From: Deltaproteobacteria bacterium
Lineage (GTDB): Bacteria > UBA10199 > JACPAL01 > JACOUP01
Length of the DNA: 64,000 nt
Direction: 5' to 3'
Assembly: GCA_016177765.1 (NCBI GenBank)
Contig: JACOUP010000008.1
Coordinates: 705,165-769,164 of the forward strand
The notes under the pieces were generated by a model. It made no database searches, was not told where the DNA came from, and saw only the letters and a program-made list of their open reading frames with translations. The position numbers and the translations under genes were made by a program. This document shows positions 7,948 to 15,104 of the stretch, piece by piece. Position 1 is the stretch's first letter. The number at the start of each line of letters is the position of its first letter.

Positions 7948-8814
7948 TTATTTGACCAACCGGCTGTACGTATCAGTCCTGCGGGCCTTCAAAAAGGGCC
8001 AGTCCTTGCGGACGGCATTGATTTCTGCAAGATTACAAGGAACCAAGAGCAATTCCTCTTTGCGATCACTCGCCAGGGCAATCACCTCTCCCAACGGACT
8101 GGACACAAAAGAGCTCCCCCAAAAATGGAGGTGGTCTTCCTCCCCGACCCGATTCACCGCGGCGACAAAGACACCATTCGCAATGGCATGACTTCGTTGA
8201 ATGGTAATCCAGGCTTGTCTTTCTTTCTCATTCAACGACTGCTGACCTTTTTTCTGAACGGGCCATCCAATCGCTGTGGGGTAAAAAATAATCTCGGCCC
8301 CATCCAGGGCAAGAAGTCTGGCCGCCTCCGGGAACCATTGATCCCAGCAGACGCAAACACCGATCCGGGCATAGCGGGTCTGAAAACTCTTATACCCCAG
8401 GTCGCCCGGTGAGAAATAAAACCGCTCCCCGTAATAATTGGTAAGGTCATCCGGGATATGGGTCTTCCGGTATTTTCCAACCAGGAAGCCATCGGCATCA
8501 AAAACAACGGCGGTGTTGTAATAAACTTTATTTTCTGTCTGCTCAAATAGGGAGGCGACCAAAACAACCTTCTTTTCAGCCGCCACCTTTGACAGTCTCT
8601 CGGTTGAATCCCCGGGAATCCTCTCTGCCAGCTCAAAGAACTTTTTGTTTTCTACCTGACAGAAATAACGGGAGAGAAAAAGCTCTGAAAGAGAAATGAT
8701 CTGGGCCCCACGGTCGGCCAATTTTTTAATATCTTCCACCGCCTGTGAAAAATTGCGCCGGGGGTCCCCACTGCAGGCCCGCTGGACAAGTCCCAGAGTT
8801 ACCGTGTTGGCCAT
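7948..8814 (-). CDS. aguB: N-carbamoylputrescine amidase
   Basis: A nitrilase-superfamily amidase that converts N-carbamoylputrescine to putrescine, the step after aguA. The Glu-Lys-Cys catalytic triad is visible in SLSELFLSRYFCQ, YRKTHIPDD and GVCVCWDQWFPEAARL. The phrases RKTHIPDDLTNYYGERFYF and FWGSSFVSSPLGE are close to known AguB enzymes. ATG 8814 (MANTVTLGLVQ) is chosen as start; an upstream ATG at 8841 adds residues not expected in the family. Five bases separate it from aguA. Confidence 0.95.
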   Translation of the reverse strand: MANTVTLGLVQRACSGDPRRNFSQAVEDIKKLADRGAQIISLSELFLSRYFCQVENKKFFELAERIPGDSTERLSKVAAEKKVVLVASLFEQTENKVYYNTAVVFDADGFLVGKYRKTHIPDDLTNYYGERFYFSPGDLGYKSFQTRYARIGVCVCWDQWFPEAARLLALDGAEIIFYPTAIGWPVQKKGQQSLNEKERQAWITIQRSHAIANGVFVAAVNRVGEEDHLHFWGSSFVSSPLGEVIALASDRKEELLLVPCNLAEINAVRKDWPFLKARRTDTYSRLVK

Positions 8815-8893
8815 AAAGGCACTATACCGGAGCATCACCAACTTGCAAGAGGATCATTGACGATTTTCTCACCATAAGACATATTAAAAACCG

Positions 8894-9277
8894 ATGCAGT
8901 CGCTCAAAGAAGCCCTCCTCAAAACAGGACTGATCACCAAGGAAAAAATCAAGGCAGCCGAAGAGGCCTCAAAGAGAAGGGGCCGTCCCAATCCCCCAAA
9001 AAAAGCGGTGAGACCATCGACCCCACGACCCCCCAAGCCGGTTGAGAAAGTCCATGAACATCACATCCGCACCTTGTGTGAGGAGTGCCAAAAAAGTTCC
9101 CCGGACGTGGAATATTACCAACATCGCAAGAGGAGTCTGGATAAGTACTGGCTCTGCGTCAAATGCGCCGATGACCAATCTGTCCCGGATGACTGCCGCC
9201 AAACCCACCAGAGCCCCCAGGCCAAGACCGGCCTTTTCCGGCGGGAATATGGGGCCACTAAAGTTTTCCAGCCTTAG
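8894..9277 (+). CDS. Small protein with zinc-ribbon-like cysteines
   Basis: A 127-aa basic protein. The N-terminus MQSLKEALLKTGLITKEKIKAAEE resembles the start of DUF2058-type proteins, followed by a proline/lysine-rich linker (about residues 28-50) and a segment HIRTLCEECQKSS...YWLCVKCADD with two CxxC pairs, likely a structural zinc site. The last 30 residues look unconserved. No enzymatic motif is seen. It starts 79 bp from the divergent aguB gene and lies just upstream of the histone gene. Its role is unknown; nucleic-acid binding is a guess from charge and zinc ribbon. Confidence 0.65.
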   Translation: MQSLKEALLKTGLITKEKIKAAEEASKRRGRPNPPKKAVRPSTPRPPKPVEKVHEHHIRTLCEECQKSSPDVEYYQHRKRSLDKYWLCVKCADDQSVPDDCRQTHQSPQAKTGLFRREYGATKVFQP

Positions 9278-9287
9278 TTTTTCAACC

Positions 9288-9315
9288 TTGATATTTAAAA
9301 AGTTTCTGCTACAAG
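9288..9315 (+). promoter_or_regulatory. Candidate promoter of the histone gene
   Basis: TTGATA (9288-9293) and TACAAG (9310-9315) are spaced by 16 bp, about 30 bp upstream of the histone ATG. The match to the -35/-10 consensus is moderate. Confidence 0.35.
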
Positions 9316-9342
9316 AGGTTGCTTCTAACCAAAGGAGAAGCC

Positions 9343-9549
9343 ATGAGCGACATGCTTGTTGTAGCCTCAAAGGTAAAACAATACATCCGTGAGAAATCGG
9401 GGATGAACACCTCAGCCTCCACACTCCAGGCCTTGACCGAGATCGTTAAAAAGACCTGTGACCAGGCGATCCAGACGGCCCAGCAGGAGGGGCGGAAGAC
9501 GGTGATGGACCGCGACTTCCCCGGTACCGGTTCAGGAGGGGCCGTTTAG
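9343..9549 (+). CDS. HMF-type bacterial histone
   Basis: A 68-aa protein that fits the minimal histone fold (CBFD/NF-YB/HMF family): a short helix (VVASKVKQYIREK), a turn with SGMNTSASTLQAL, a long central helix (LTEIVKKTCDQAIQTAQQEGR) and the loop-2 motif RKTVMDRDF, whose Arg-Thr pair and Asp are the conserved histone signature. It ends in a short GTGSGGAV tail. Similar small histones are known from Bdellovibrio and other bacteria and bind or coat DNA. The RBS AAAGGAG is strong, suggesting high expression. It is not near other nucleoid genes. Confidence 0.85.
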   Translation: MSDMLVVASKVKQYIREKSGMNTSASTLQALTEIVKKTCDQAIQTAQQEGRKTVMDRDFPGTGSGGAV

Positions 9550-9616
9550 CCCCCCAGTTTTTAAGGCAACTTTTGCCATTTCCCCTCCGATAAGTCCCGG
9601 GTGAGGGAGGGAAACG

Positions 9617-10018
9617 ATGGATAAAAACCAAAGTACGGCCCGAAGGGAAAGAAGGAAGTACGCCCGCCTCGATATTGCCGTCACCGTTAGTTACGCCGTT
9701 GTTTCCGGTAATGGTGAGCTCAGTCCCTACGCGGAGGCGATCAGCAGCGATATCAGCGCCGGGGGCCTAAGACTGATGACCCCGGCTGCCCTCCAGAATG
9801 GGTCGACCCTCGACCTGGAAATCTTTACCCCGGAGCAGGAGGGGAGCCCCATCCACGCCAGCGGTGAGGTGGTCTGGCAGAATCAGGTCTCTGAAAATAG
9901 TTTTGAAACCGGGGCGATTATCCGGCATATGGAAGAGAAGGACAAAAAGAAGTTTTTGGGCTTTGTCTTTGATCAGATGTCGCGCTTTGTCGGAACCACC
10001 AACCCGGCCGTTAACTGA
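9617..10018 (+). CDS. PilZ-domain protein, probable c-di-GMP receptor
   Basis: A 133-aa single-domain PilZ protein. The c-di-GMP binding motif RxxxR is present in RRERRKYARLD (residues about 9-19), and the second motif as SDISAGGLRL (D/NxSxxG) around residue 45. The rest is the beta barrel with GEVVWQNQ and FETGAIIRHMEEKDKKKF, and a C-terminal helix. It should bind cyclic di-GMP and regulate an unknown partner. RBS GGGAGGG precedes the ATG. It follows the histone gene by 67 bp on the same strand and abuts a convergent lytic transglycosylase gene. Confidence 0.88.
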   Translation: MDKNQSTARRERRKYARLDIAVTVSYAVVSGNGELSPYAEAISSDISAGGLRLMTPAALQNGSTLDLEIFTPEQEGSPIHASGEVVWQNQVSENSFETGAIIRHMEEKDKKKFLGFVFDQMSRFVGTTNPAVN

Positions 10019-10019
10019 A

Positions 10020-10790
10020 TTAAACCCGTCTAAAAACCTTTTGTTGAGGGGGAAGGCGGTCCTGCCCGTTGTTCTGGGGGGTGTCGTTGGAGGAGGGTTG
10101 CGGCATCAGACCCGTCAAGGGCGATTCGCCCAAGAGCGCCAGGCCGCTTTCTTTCAAACCTGAAAATCCCTTGTCCCAGTAGCCACTCTGGGTCCCCAGT
10201 TCGGCAAAGAAGTTTTTCAATACTGATGGTACATAGTTTTGGGTTTCGGCGTACGGGGGAATCCCTCCCGCCTTTTCAACCGCTCCCGGACCGGCATTAT
10301 AGGCGGCAATCGCCTTTGGTAGGTCTCCATCAAAACGATCGATCATCTGACGAAGGTATTTGGAACCGCCATCCACATTCTGCCTAATATCGAATGAATT
10401 CTTAACCCCCATTTCTCTCGCCGTGGAAGGCATCAGTTGCATCAACCCTTGAGCCCCAACGGGGGAAACGGCACGGGAGTTGAAATGACTCTCCTGCTTG
10501 ATAACCGCATTAATCAGTTCGGGCGGCAGGTTATATTTTGAGGAAGCCTCCTGAACGGCAAGATTAATTTCTTCTTGTTCCTCTTCCTTGGCACTGAGGG
10601 GCCGGAACGATTTTTGTTCGGAAATACCGGTTTTTGGTTTGGAAGAAGTTTCCTGAAGAAGGGCCGCAAAACTCCCTTCCTTTTTAGTAGACCCCACTTG
10701 ACTCTTTTCAGAACGGTCCACCTTTTGGGCAGAACCATATGGGTTGAGTTTGGGCAAGAGCATACCAAGGGATAATCTTGCAGTTTCCAT
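10020..10790 (-). CDS. Lytic transglycosylase (SLT domain)
   Basis: A 256-aa peptidoglycan lytic transglycosylase. Residues about 85-195 hold the SLT fold: LPPELINAVIKQESHFNSRAVS with the catalytic glutamate in the QES motif, GAQGLMQLMPSTAREMG, and AIAAYNAGPGAVEKAGGIPPYAETQNYV. Before it is an 80-residue polar linker and no clear signal peptide, an arrangement seen in export- or flagellum-associated enzymes; this is inference. After the domain, residues 220-224 (GESPL) come from one 15-nt repeat unit, then a Gln/Pro-rich tail. The repeat lies in a region that is unlikely to be structured. Confidence 0.88.
   Translation of the reverse strand: METARLSLGMLLPKLNPYGSAQKVDRSEKSQVGSTKKEGSFAALLQETSSKPKTGISEQKSFRPLSAKEEEQEEINLAVQEASSKYNLPPELINAVIKQESHFNSRAVSPVGAQGLMQLMPSTAREMGVKNSFDIRQNVDGGSKYLRQMIDRFDGDLPKAIAAYNAGPGAVEKAGGIPPYAETQNYVPSVLKNFFAELGTQSGYWDKGFSGLKESGLALLGESPLTGLMPQPSSNDTPQNNGQDRLPPQQKVFRRV
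10119..10131. repeat. 15-nt palindromic unit, GC-paired variant
   Basis: GGGCGATTCGCCC, in which the T-A pair of the stem is replaced by C-G. It lies in the 3' part of the lytic transglycosylase gene. Confidence 0.8.
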
Positions 10791-10841
10791 GCCAATCCAC
10801 GGATCAATAAAGTTAAGTGATCACAGCTAGTTAAAGATAAT

Positions 10842-10889
10842 GGGGTTGAAACAAGGGGGGTCTTCAACCCCCTGAACCGGGGGGTTGAA
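10842..10889. terminator. Hairpin cluster downstream of a membrane-protein gene
   Basis: TTCAACCCCC (10863-10872) and GGGGGTTGAA (10880-10889) form a perfect 10-bp stem directly after the stop of the 10891-11319 gene. A further GGGGTTGAA copy at 10842-10850 can pair with the same arm. No T-run follows on the minus strand, so this is only a terminator-like or attenuator-like structure. Confidence 0.4.
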
Positions 10890-10890
10890 A

Positions 10891-11319
10891 CTACATCTTG
10901 GCCAACAGCTCTGAGAGCCAGACAATGTTACCGTAATAGGTATCGACCAGGAGGCCGGTAACGTACCAGACCGGGGCATGCGAGAGTTTGATATAACCAC
11001 CGAGAGAAAACCGGGAACTGTAGTGCCAGACATAGTCGCCGGTCAGTTTCTTGAGGAGGAAACCGCTCGCCAGTTCCACCCCAAAAAAGACCAGCATATA
11101 ACCAACGGCCCGAAAGAGGAGGGGGTAATAGACCAGCTGATTATGGACCGGTTCAAAGAGAAAGGCGATAAGACTATAGATCGGAAACATCCAGAGAGAG
11201 GTGTTGGCAGAAAGCCGCCAGCTTTTATTTTTGACCCTATCCTTCACACCGGTATAGAGGATCTCCCCGATCCAGCCGGCAAGACCAAACAAAAGATACC
11301 TCCAGACGGTAGCACTCAT
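10891..11319 (-). CDS. Integral membrane protein (putative ABC-transporter type IV-like family)
   Basis: A 142-aa hydrophobic protein with about four membrane segments: YLLFGLAGWIGEILYTGV, LWMFPIYSLIAFLFEP, LLFRAVGYMLVFFGVELASGFLL and a final VWYVTGLLVDTYYGNIVWL. The FGLAGWIGEILYTG and GVELASGFLLKKLTG phrases resemble the PF06541-type membrane family, whose role is unclear. Its ATGA start overlaps the stop of the upstream M15-type peptidase gene by four bases, so the two are coupled. A strong hairpin follows its stop codon. Confidence 0.7.
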   Translation of the reverse strand: MSATVWRYLLFGLAGWIGEILYTGVKDRVKNKSWRLSANTSLWMFPIYSLIAFLFEPVHNQLVYYPLLFRAVGYMLVFFGVELASGFLLKKLTGDYVWHYSSRFSLGGYIKLSHAPVWYVTGLLVDTYYGNIVWLSELLAKM

Positions 11320-12227
11320 TGGTTTTTCCTTTCGATCTCTATAAAATTCGAGGTAACCTCATCCGGCATCTCGGCAAATGGTTTCTGGCAGAAGAGTGCC
11401 TGTAGGCGAGCCCTGCCTAAAGAAACATCTCCGGGTAACAACACTGAAAAAGTCTCTCCTTTTTCCTTGACCAGAGCACACCCCTCTTTGGGCCTAAAAA
11501 GAGGCTGTTTTCCTCCCCCCTCTGAGACCAGACTGACCTCTTTCACCCCAAACGGGTAATCGGTCACCTGCACGAAGGAAATTTCTGCCGGTTGACCGGG
11601 AGGGTACCGGTCAAAATCAGTGGTGAGGAAGATCCTCTTGTTGTGGTCCGCAATCGTGGTTCCGGTTTTGGAGGAGGTTTCATCCCAGAAACGGGGCTTT
11701 CCGGTATCCAGATGAAGCGTCTTCGTGTGATAAAAACCGAGGCCGCAACAGTCCTTATCCCGAAGTTCCTGCCATATTTTCCGGGCCAGATTGTAATTCA
11801 GTTGCAGATCAGCCGCCAGACCGTCTTTGTGAAGGCTTGCCTTCCCGGCCATCTTCCCGGCCTTCCGGAGTTGTTCATTTTCCTCCGGACTCCGGTAGCC
11901 GGAGCGGATCTGGATCGGGCGAATCCGGTAGTTATCTTCCAGGTAGTCCAAAAGGGCAATCAACCGGAGGGCGATCCGGTCTCCGTACTGATCGGCGCCA
12001 AAGAACTGATTGATCGCCTTCCTCCCCTCTTCGGAATAATCCTTCTCCTTGTTCCGGTAGGAGACCTTCAATCGACGGTGACTCCCCCACTCCTGGAGTG
12101 AAACAGTCCCATCCCCCTCAAGAAAGAAACGGCCATGCCCCGGCGGGAGAGAGAGACTGGTGGCATCGCTATTAAAAGAAAAACCGATCAGGCCCAGGAG
12201 AAGACTGTAAATGACCCGGTTATTCAT
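11316..12227 (-). CDS. Secreted M15/DUF882-type peptidase with C-terminal extension
   Basis: A 303-aa exported protein. From ATG 12227 it has a signal peptide (MNNRVIYSLLLGLIGFSFNSDA); a longer reading to 12302 would put this hydrophobic stretch inside the protein. Residues about 85-190 match the zinc D-Ala-D-Ala carboxypeptidase/DUF882 fold: IRSGYRSPEENEQL, the SLHKDGLAADL motif (SxHxxGxAxD, zinc His and Asp) and LHLDTGKPRFW (HxD). The C-terminal 110 residues look like a beta domain (FLTTDFDRYPPGQPAEISF). It likely trims peptidoglycan in the periplasm. It is coupled to the downstream membrane-protein gene. Confidence 0.8.
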   Translation of the reverse strand: MNNRVIYSLLLGLIGFSFNSDATSLSLPPGHGRFFLEGDGTVSLQEWGSHRRLKVSYRNKEKDYSEEGRKAINQFFGADQYGDRIALRLIALLDYLEDNYRIRPIQIRSGYRSPEENEQLRKAGKMAGKASLHKDGLAADLQLNYNLARKIWQELRDKDCCGLGFYHTKTLHLDTGKPRFWDETSSKTGTTIADHNKRIFLTTDFDRYPPGQPAEISFVQVTDYPFGVKEVSLVSEGGGKQPLFRPKEGCALVKEKGETFSVLLPGDVSLGRARLQALFCQKPFAEMPDEVTSNFIEIERKNQ

Positions 12228-12588
12228 CGGCCGCTCCACCGGTCCCTTGGCATCGCCTATGCCTCTGGTAACACCCCTGCATCTGTTTCTGGCGGCGTTC
12301 AATCTTGCGGTGGAGCCGGTCCCTTTCCGAAACAGACTTCACCACCGCCATCTTGTTATGGGTATCGGCCACCTGATTTTCCATCAGGACGCACTGACGA
12401 CGGAGCGATTCGCAGTGGGATTTTCCCCCGCTCCATTCCGGTTCGGAAATCGGTTTGGCCTTGTAAGGCTCCTTTTTGCCAAGCACAAAGGGGAGATACC
12501 GCCTCGCCTGGGGGAAGGCCACTACCGGTGGAAGGGCAAAGGCCGCAGGGGCAACCCCCAACAAGAGAACCAGAACGAGGAACCTCAC
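12220..12588 (-). CDS. Small secreted protein with two CX6C motifs
   Basis: A 122-aa protein starting at GTG 12588 with a clear signal peptide (VRFLVLVLLLGVAPAAFA, cleavage expected after AFA). The mature part is basic and helical, with CESLRRQC and CYQRHRRC, two CX6C pairs separated by about 30 charged residues, which suggests an antiparallel helical hairpin locked by disulfides. I do not recognise the family. It overlaps the start of the peptidase gene by 8 bp and is on the same strand, so it is probably the first gene of a three-gene envelope operon. Confidence 0.6.
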   Translation of the reverse strand: MRFLVLVLLLGVAPAAFALPPVVAFPQARRYLPFVLGKKEPYKAKPISEPEWSGGKSHCESLRRQCVLMENQVADTHNKMAVVKSVSERDRLHRKIERRQKQMQGCYQRHRRCQGTGGAADE

Positions 12589-12672
12589 AGAGGCCTTAGT
12601 AGCGAAAAGGGGGGGAAAGGACAATTGATTTTTCGGTTGCCCCCCTCCCCGCTTCGCGCTACCCTTTCGGGG

Positions 12673-13608
12673 ATGAAGCGATTTTGGCCCCTCCTCCTTC
12701 TCATCCTTGCTGGTTGCGGCTCCGGCGACGTCACAATCCAGGTCCCTTTTGTCCGCCTCTTTTATGTCGGGTCCGGAACCGGCAAGATCCTTTCCGCCAC
12801 CTCGGCCGACGGGGTCAACTTTACGGAGGAATCGGGGACCCGCTTTGAAAAAACGGGCGCCCGTCACCCCGATCTCTTCGAACCGGTTTCCAACCAGTTT
12901 GTCCTCTTTACCACCAAGGAAAACCGGCTCTTCAAGGCGACTGCAGACAGTATGAACAGCACCTTTACCGAAGAGACAACCTTTGACTGGGACAAGGGGG
13001 GAAACTCCTCCACCCACGCCATCACCGCCACCGGCCAAGATGAATCGGGCAAGACCACAACCACGATAGTGACCTTTCACTGCGCCGACGGAATTATTAA
13101 ACGATCTAACTATAGCACCAGCGAGGGGTCTCTTTCGGTTAATGCCCGGGCCCTGGTGAACAGCCACGGGAGTGGGGTCATCTGTGACCCAACCGTCATC
13201 AAAAAAGAGGATGGGACCTTTCTGATGTTCTACCGCTGGGCCCCTTCGGAGACGAGTACCGATGCGGCGGAACAGAAAATTTACGCCGCAGAATCCTCTG
13301 ACGGGTTGGATTACACCGCTGGGGTCGCCAAGAAGACAGAAGGCTCAAACTTCAAAACGGTGGCGACCAATGTTGTTCGCGATCAGGCCTCCGCCCCATC
13401 CGCAGTCAAAACAAATAGCAGTAAGGTTTACCTTTATGTTCAGGACGGGACCGGTTCCAGCTCTTCGGGCTTAATCGTCGGGATCAGCAAGGATCAAGGG
13501 GAAAATTTCAGTTTTCAGTCGGTCGCGATCACAGGCCTTTCCACGGCGAAGGCCCAAGACCCGCATGCGGTCCAGTTGGCAACAGAATCAGAAGAGGTGG
13601 TTCCCTAG
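12673..13608 (+). CDS. Lipoprotein with beta-propeller-like repeats
   Basis: A 311-aa lipoprotein. MKRFWPLLLLILAGC is a signal peptide with lipobox LAGC; Gly-Ser follow the cysteine, so outer-membrane retention is possible. The mature part has recurring strands such as TSADGVNFTEESGT, DPTVIKKEDGTFLMFYRW, AAESSDGLDYTAGV and GISKDQGENFSF, the pattern of sialidase or GH43-like beta propellers, but no catalytic motif is evident. The ATG at 12673 is chosen over upstream starts because it begins the signal peptide. It is divergent from the CX6C gene. Confidence 0.75.
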   Translation: MKRFWPLLLLILAGCGSGDVTIQVPFVRLFYVGSGTGKILSATSADGVNFTEESGTRFEKTGARHPDLFEPVSNQFVLFTTKENRLFKATADSMNSTFTEETTFDWDKGGNSSTHAITATGQDESGKTTTTIVTFHCADGIIKRSNYSTSEGSLSVNARALVNSHGSGVICDPTVIKKEDGTFLMFYRWAPSETSTDAAEQKIYAAESSDGLDYTAGVAKKTEGSNFKTVATNVVRDQASAPSAVKTNSSKVYLYVQDGTGSSSSGLIVGISKDQGENFSFQSVAITGLSTAKAQDPHAVQLATESEEVVP

Positions 13609-13611
13609 GTG

Positions 13612-15003
13612 TCAGATTTCTGAAGGAACCGTTTCCGGTTGTAGAATATTCGCAGGGACAATCAAAAACCCGGCCGCCGCCTCCTGAAGGACAAGGGGAG
13701 CGACTCGAGAGGCGACGGCTACCGCACCCAGAACCGCGGCGGTGGCCGCCACGACCGTCCCCGGGACCTCAACGGCGGTCCCCCGGATCACCTCCCAATC
13801 GTTTCTGGCGGTGGTAACCAGCTCTTTCCAAAAAGAAGGTCCTTCAACAAGAATCCTCTTGGCCCCATTTCCCGGTGGGAGGGCACGACCACCAGGCGAA
13901 CCATCGCCCGGCAATGCCGGAGCTCCCGGAGGGGTATCAATGGTCCTGACTGGAACCCCTTCTTTGGCTAACTCACGAACAATTTCAACAACCGTAACAC
14001 GAACTGCTTCACGATCAAAACCGCCACCACCACCGGGAGGACCTCTCCGGTTATTCCACCAATGCCGGAGCCCCTCAATGATCCCATGACCAAAGACGGC
14101 CGCCACCGCCCCACCCACCACAAAGACAGAGACAAGCCAACCCCACCCGGGGGCCCCCTCTGGCGCCTTTGGCGCCACCTTCATGAGCGCCTTGGCAAAC
14201 TCTTCCACCCTTGCCGGGTCGTCCACCTCAATCGGGAGATTGCGGAGGTGTTCCGGTAATCTTGCCCGTAACGCAGCCAATCCTGTTTCACCACCGGCCT
14301 TTTTGGCCTCCACCATCTCCCTCAGATTGACCCCGGAATCACCGATCCCCTTCCCGACAAGATTTTCCCGCCAGATCTCAAACTGATCCCTCGTCAGTCC
14401 TCCTACGAGTAACGCCCCCCCCTGCCTTCGGAGATAGTCCCCCTGGATCCTTCCCCAGGCGGCATAGGTCAACGCCTCCCATGATTCGTTCGTTCGAAAG
14501 GAGTAAGGTATCTCAACGTCCGCTTCCCTGACCGCCAGTGAATTCTTGGTCCTGTCATTGACCCGGTCCGCCACCAGAAAGACCCGTCCTGTTAAATCAT
14601 CCCTCGCCATCGCGATCAACGGACTCCGGTAGGCGGTGTCCGCAGGGTCAATCACCCCCCGTTGAATCTTGACCCATTGGTCATTCCAACCAGGCAGTAA
14701 AAGATCCGGGCTTGAAACATCCCGGAGAGAACCGGTCAGTCTCGTGAGAGAACTATTGGCACACGGGAGATCCCCCACCATCAGGACAACATCTTCCTGG
14801 ACTGTCGGGGAGGGAAGGACAAGAGGACTTTGGTCCGGCGGCATCTCCGGAAGTTCTACCTCTCCTTTGACGCAAACGGAATAAAAGCCAACCTGACCGG
14901 CCAGCGCCTCTTCGACATCTTGCCGAAGAGGAAGATCCTCCAAATAGGTCACCGGTTGCGTTCCTGGAAAGCCGATTGTCCTTGTTGATCCTGGTTCACC
15001 CAT
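13612..15003 (-). CDS. Large hypothetical membrane-associated protein
   Basis: A 463-aa protein I do not recognise. There is no N-terminal signal peptide. Residues about 1-270 are soluble and acidic with helical segments; about 280-300 (WLVSVFVVGGAVAAVFGHGI) is a membrane segment followed by a basic tryptophan patch and a GPPGGGGG linker; a second hydrophobic segment lies near 415-435 (VVAATAAVLGAVAVASRVA). Pro/Gly-rich linkers separate the parts. A similar plan (long soluble region, late alanine/glycine-rich membrane segments, Pro-rich linker) is seen in the 33882-36110 protein. Function unknown. Confidence 0.6.
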   Translation of the reverse strand: MGEPGSTRTIGFPGTQPVTYLEDLPLRQDVEEALAGQVGFYSVCVKGEVELPEMPPDQSPLVLPSPTVQEDVVLMVGDLPCANSSLTRLTGSLRDVSSPDLLLPGWNDQWVKIQRGVIDPADTAYRSPLIAMARDDLTGRVFLVADRVNDRTKNSLAVREADVEIPYSFRTNESWEALTYAAWGRIQGDYLRRQGGALLVGGLTRDQFEIWRENLVGKGIGDSGVNLREMVEAKKAGGETGLAALRARLPEHLRNLPIEVDDPARVEEFAKALMKVAPKAPEGAPGWGWLVSVFVVGGAVAAVFGHGIIEGLRHWWNNRRGPPGGGGGFDREAVRVTVVEIVRELAKEGVPVRTIDTPPGAPALPGDGSPGGRALPPGNGAKRILVEGPSFWKELVTTARNDWEVIRGTAVEVPGTVVAATAAVLGAVAVASRVAPLVLQEAAAGFLIVPANILQPETVPSEI

Positions 15004-15104
15004 AAGAAAAACCCCCTTTTAAATTCAGCAGTATTATCGTCAGGAGGCGGGCGGAGTTGTGGGGAAAGATGCGGAAAATAGAAAAATGAAGAGATATCCG
15101 ATTG

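Noticed and set aside
10842-10889. CRISPR-like repeats (GTTTCAACCCC)
   Set aside because: Only two or three local copies in opposite orientations; they form a hairpin after a stop codon.
12211-12672. N-terminal extension of the 12673-13608 lipoprotein
   Set aside because: The open frame continues upstream but has no homology, and a clear lipoprotein signal starts at 12673.
12589-13167. N-terminal extension of the 12220-12588 protein
   Set aside because: The frame is open through the antisense of the lipoprotein gene; the signal peptide begins at GTG 12588.
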